A stretch of DNA of 14,904 bases from an uncultured Ruminococcus sp. Lineage in GTDB: Bacteria; Bacillota; Clostridia; Oscillospirales; CAG-272. The position numbers and the translations under genes were made by a program. The stretch spans positions 1 through 14,904 of the forward strand of contig CACXBN010000284.1 in assembly GCA_902765885.1 (NCBI GenBank), given 5' to 3'. Under the pieces are notes generated by a model. The model had not been told where the DNA came from. It was given only the letters and a program-made list of their open reading frames with translations, and searched no databases. Positions 14,072 to 14,904 of this stretch are shown in pieces (position 1 is the stretch's first letter; each line of letters starts with the position of its first letter).

Positions 14072-14904
14072 ATGAAGAAAGTTATAACATTGATAATAGC
14101 ACTTGTTCTTCTGACAGTAATGGCTGTTGTCGCGAGTGCAGCAGTTGGCGAAGTTGCATACGGCAGAAAAGTGGCTCAGGCTCCGAACATGGAAGAGATA
14201 GATGCTTCCTGGGGAGAACCTTCCATCTACGTTACCAAAAACAACCCAAACGCCACACTTGTAAAATACTGGCAGGAATTCATTGACACCTGTTACTACA
14301 CAACGGGCGGAACAGGACCTAACGGACGAACGACAATCGTTCCGGAAGACAGTGACTTCTGGATGTACTTCCTGTACGATGATAAAAATATCTATGTTGG
14401 CTTTAAAACACCCGACTACCACATTTGCGGTGGAGCTGGAGGGGAGGAAAAGCACAGAGGCGACGGAATCCACATGTGGCTGCAGCCGCTGGATGCTATG
14501 GCAGACCCGTACGGAGCATGCGGACGCAGTGCTGACGCTACGACTGAACAAAGACAGGCAGATTCATCCCAGTACTATTTCTTCTGGAATCTTCAGTTTG
14601 ACGACTGGACCACAGACTCGGGAAATGCTTGTCTACAGCTGGATGAAAAACCCCAGATCTACCAGTTTGACGACAAGGAAGAGCTTCACTGCATAATCAA
14701 GATTCCGCTTACAATGTACGGTCTGAAAGGAAAAGATCTGCAGGGATTCGAATTCGGTATCTGTGTTCTTAGAATAAGCTCCATAAGCACCTATGACGAA
14801 GGATACGCCGGCTGGCTTGAATGGGGAAAATGGATGACGGAATTCTCAAAAGAGAACACAAGCGTGAACACCGTTATTCTTTATGATCCAGCTATAGGAA
14901 AACC
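14072..14904 (+). CDS. Secreted protein with CBM9/DOMON-like domain, N-terminal part (cut by right edge)
   Basis: Exported protein, open for 277 codons to the window end without a stop. Residues 1-23 are a clear signal peptide ending in the cleavage motif ASA-A. The mature part begins AVGEVAYGRKVAQAP and EEIDASWGEP, the usual opening of a DOMON/CBM9-like beta-sandwich. It continues with FWMYFLYDDKNIYVGFKTPDY and HRGDGIHMWLQP, which match the core strands of that fold. Related domains bind sugars or haem; a carbohydrate role is inferred from the beta-helix protein at the other end of the window. There are six cysteines in the visible part, unusual for a secreted protein of an anaerobic Firmicute. 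AAGGAG lies 8 nt before ATG. No transmembrane anchor or SLH repeat is visible up to the cut; the C-terminus is unknown. Confidence 0.78.
   Translation, partial: MKKVITLIIALVLLTVMAVVASAAVGEVAYGRKVAQAPNMEEIDASWGEPSIYVTKNNPNATLVKYWQEFIDTCYYTTGGTGPNGRTTIVPEDSDFWMYFLYDDKNIYVGFKTPDYHICGGAGGEEKHRGDGIHMWLQPLDAMADPYGACGRSADATTEQRQADSSQYYFFWNLQFDDWTTDSGNACLQLDEKPQIYQFDDKEELHCIIKIPLTMYGLKGKDLQGFEFGICVLRISSISTYDEGYAGWLEWGKWMTEFSKENTSVNTVILYDPAIGK

Noticed and set aside
14045..14696. Open frames of 137 and 168 codons over the CBM9-like gene
   Set aside because: They are out-of-frame shadows; the frame from 14072 has a signal peptide, ribosome binding site and domain-like sequence.
1..14904. Mobile elements, phage, defence or CRISPR system
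   Set aside because: No transposase, integrase, toxin, nuclease or repeat-spacer pattern was found; gene content is mostly housekeeping.

Overview
The window reads as a chromosomal stretch of a low-to-moderate GC Gram-positive anaerobe, most likely an uncultured member of the Clostridia/Bacillota. This is inference from several signs: strong GGAGG-type ribosome binding sites, two TTG starts supported by them, sigma-A promoters with TATAAT boxes, a secreted SLH-domain protein, a DUF951 protein, a YfhO-family membrane protein, a ferredoxin-fused aldo/keto reductase of the type common in anaerobic Firmicutes, and frequent AGA and ATA codons. No IS element, integrase, CRISPR array, tRNA or rRNA was seen.

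Layout. (1) Bases 1-700, minus strand: the N-terminal part of a MATE-family efflux transporter that runs off the left edge. (2) 701-949: a divergent intergenic region with a weak minus-strand -10 box and a good plus-strand promoter. (3) 950-3709: a 919-aa secreted protein with SLH repeats and a right-handed beta-helix, followed by a hairpin terminator. (4) 3781-5337: a two-gene unit of a ferredoxin-type aldo/keto reductase and a PPC/DUF296-domain protein. (5) 5356-13903: a long co-directional unit behind a near-consensus promoter. Its order is a small four-cysteine protein, prfB, a TrmH/SpoU-type RNA methyltransferase, a DUF951 protein, a 1044-aa YfhO-like membrane protein, ruvA, ruvB and a cation diffusion facilitator. 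Gaps are at most 57 nt, two gene junctions overlap, and the unit ends in a convincing terminator. (6) 14018-14904: a promoter and the first 277 codons of a secreted protein with a CBM9/DOMON-like look, cut by the right edge.

Functionally, the long unit mixes translation termination (RF2), RNA modification, cell-envelope modification (YfhO type), Holliday-junction processing (RuvAB) and metal export. It looks like a housekeeping operon. The two flanking secreted proteins suggest a cell that binds or processes polysaccharide at its surface.

I did not find a convincing undescribed multi-gene system. The items most worth a second look are a perfect inverted repeat over the -35 region of the long operon, a 10-bp hairpin that swallows the stop codon of the methyltransferase gene, a prfB without the usual RF2 frameshift site, a long acidic tail on the YfhO-like protein, and an uncharacterised four-cysteine protein that leads the operon.
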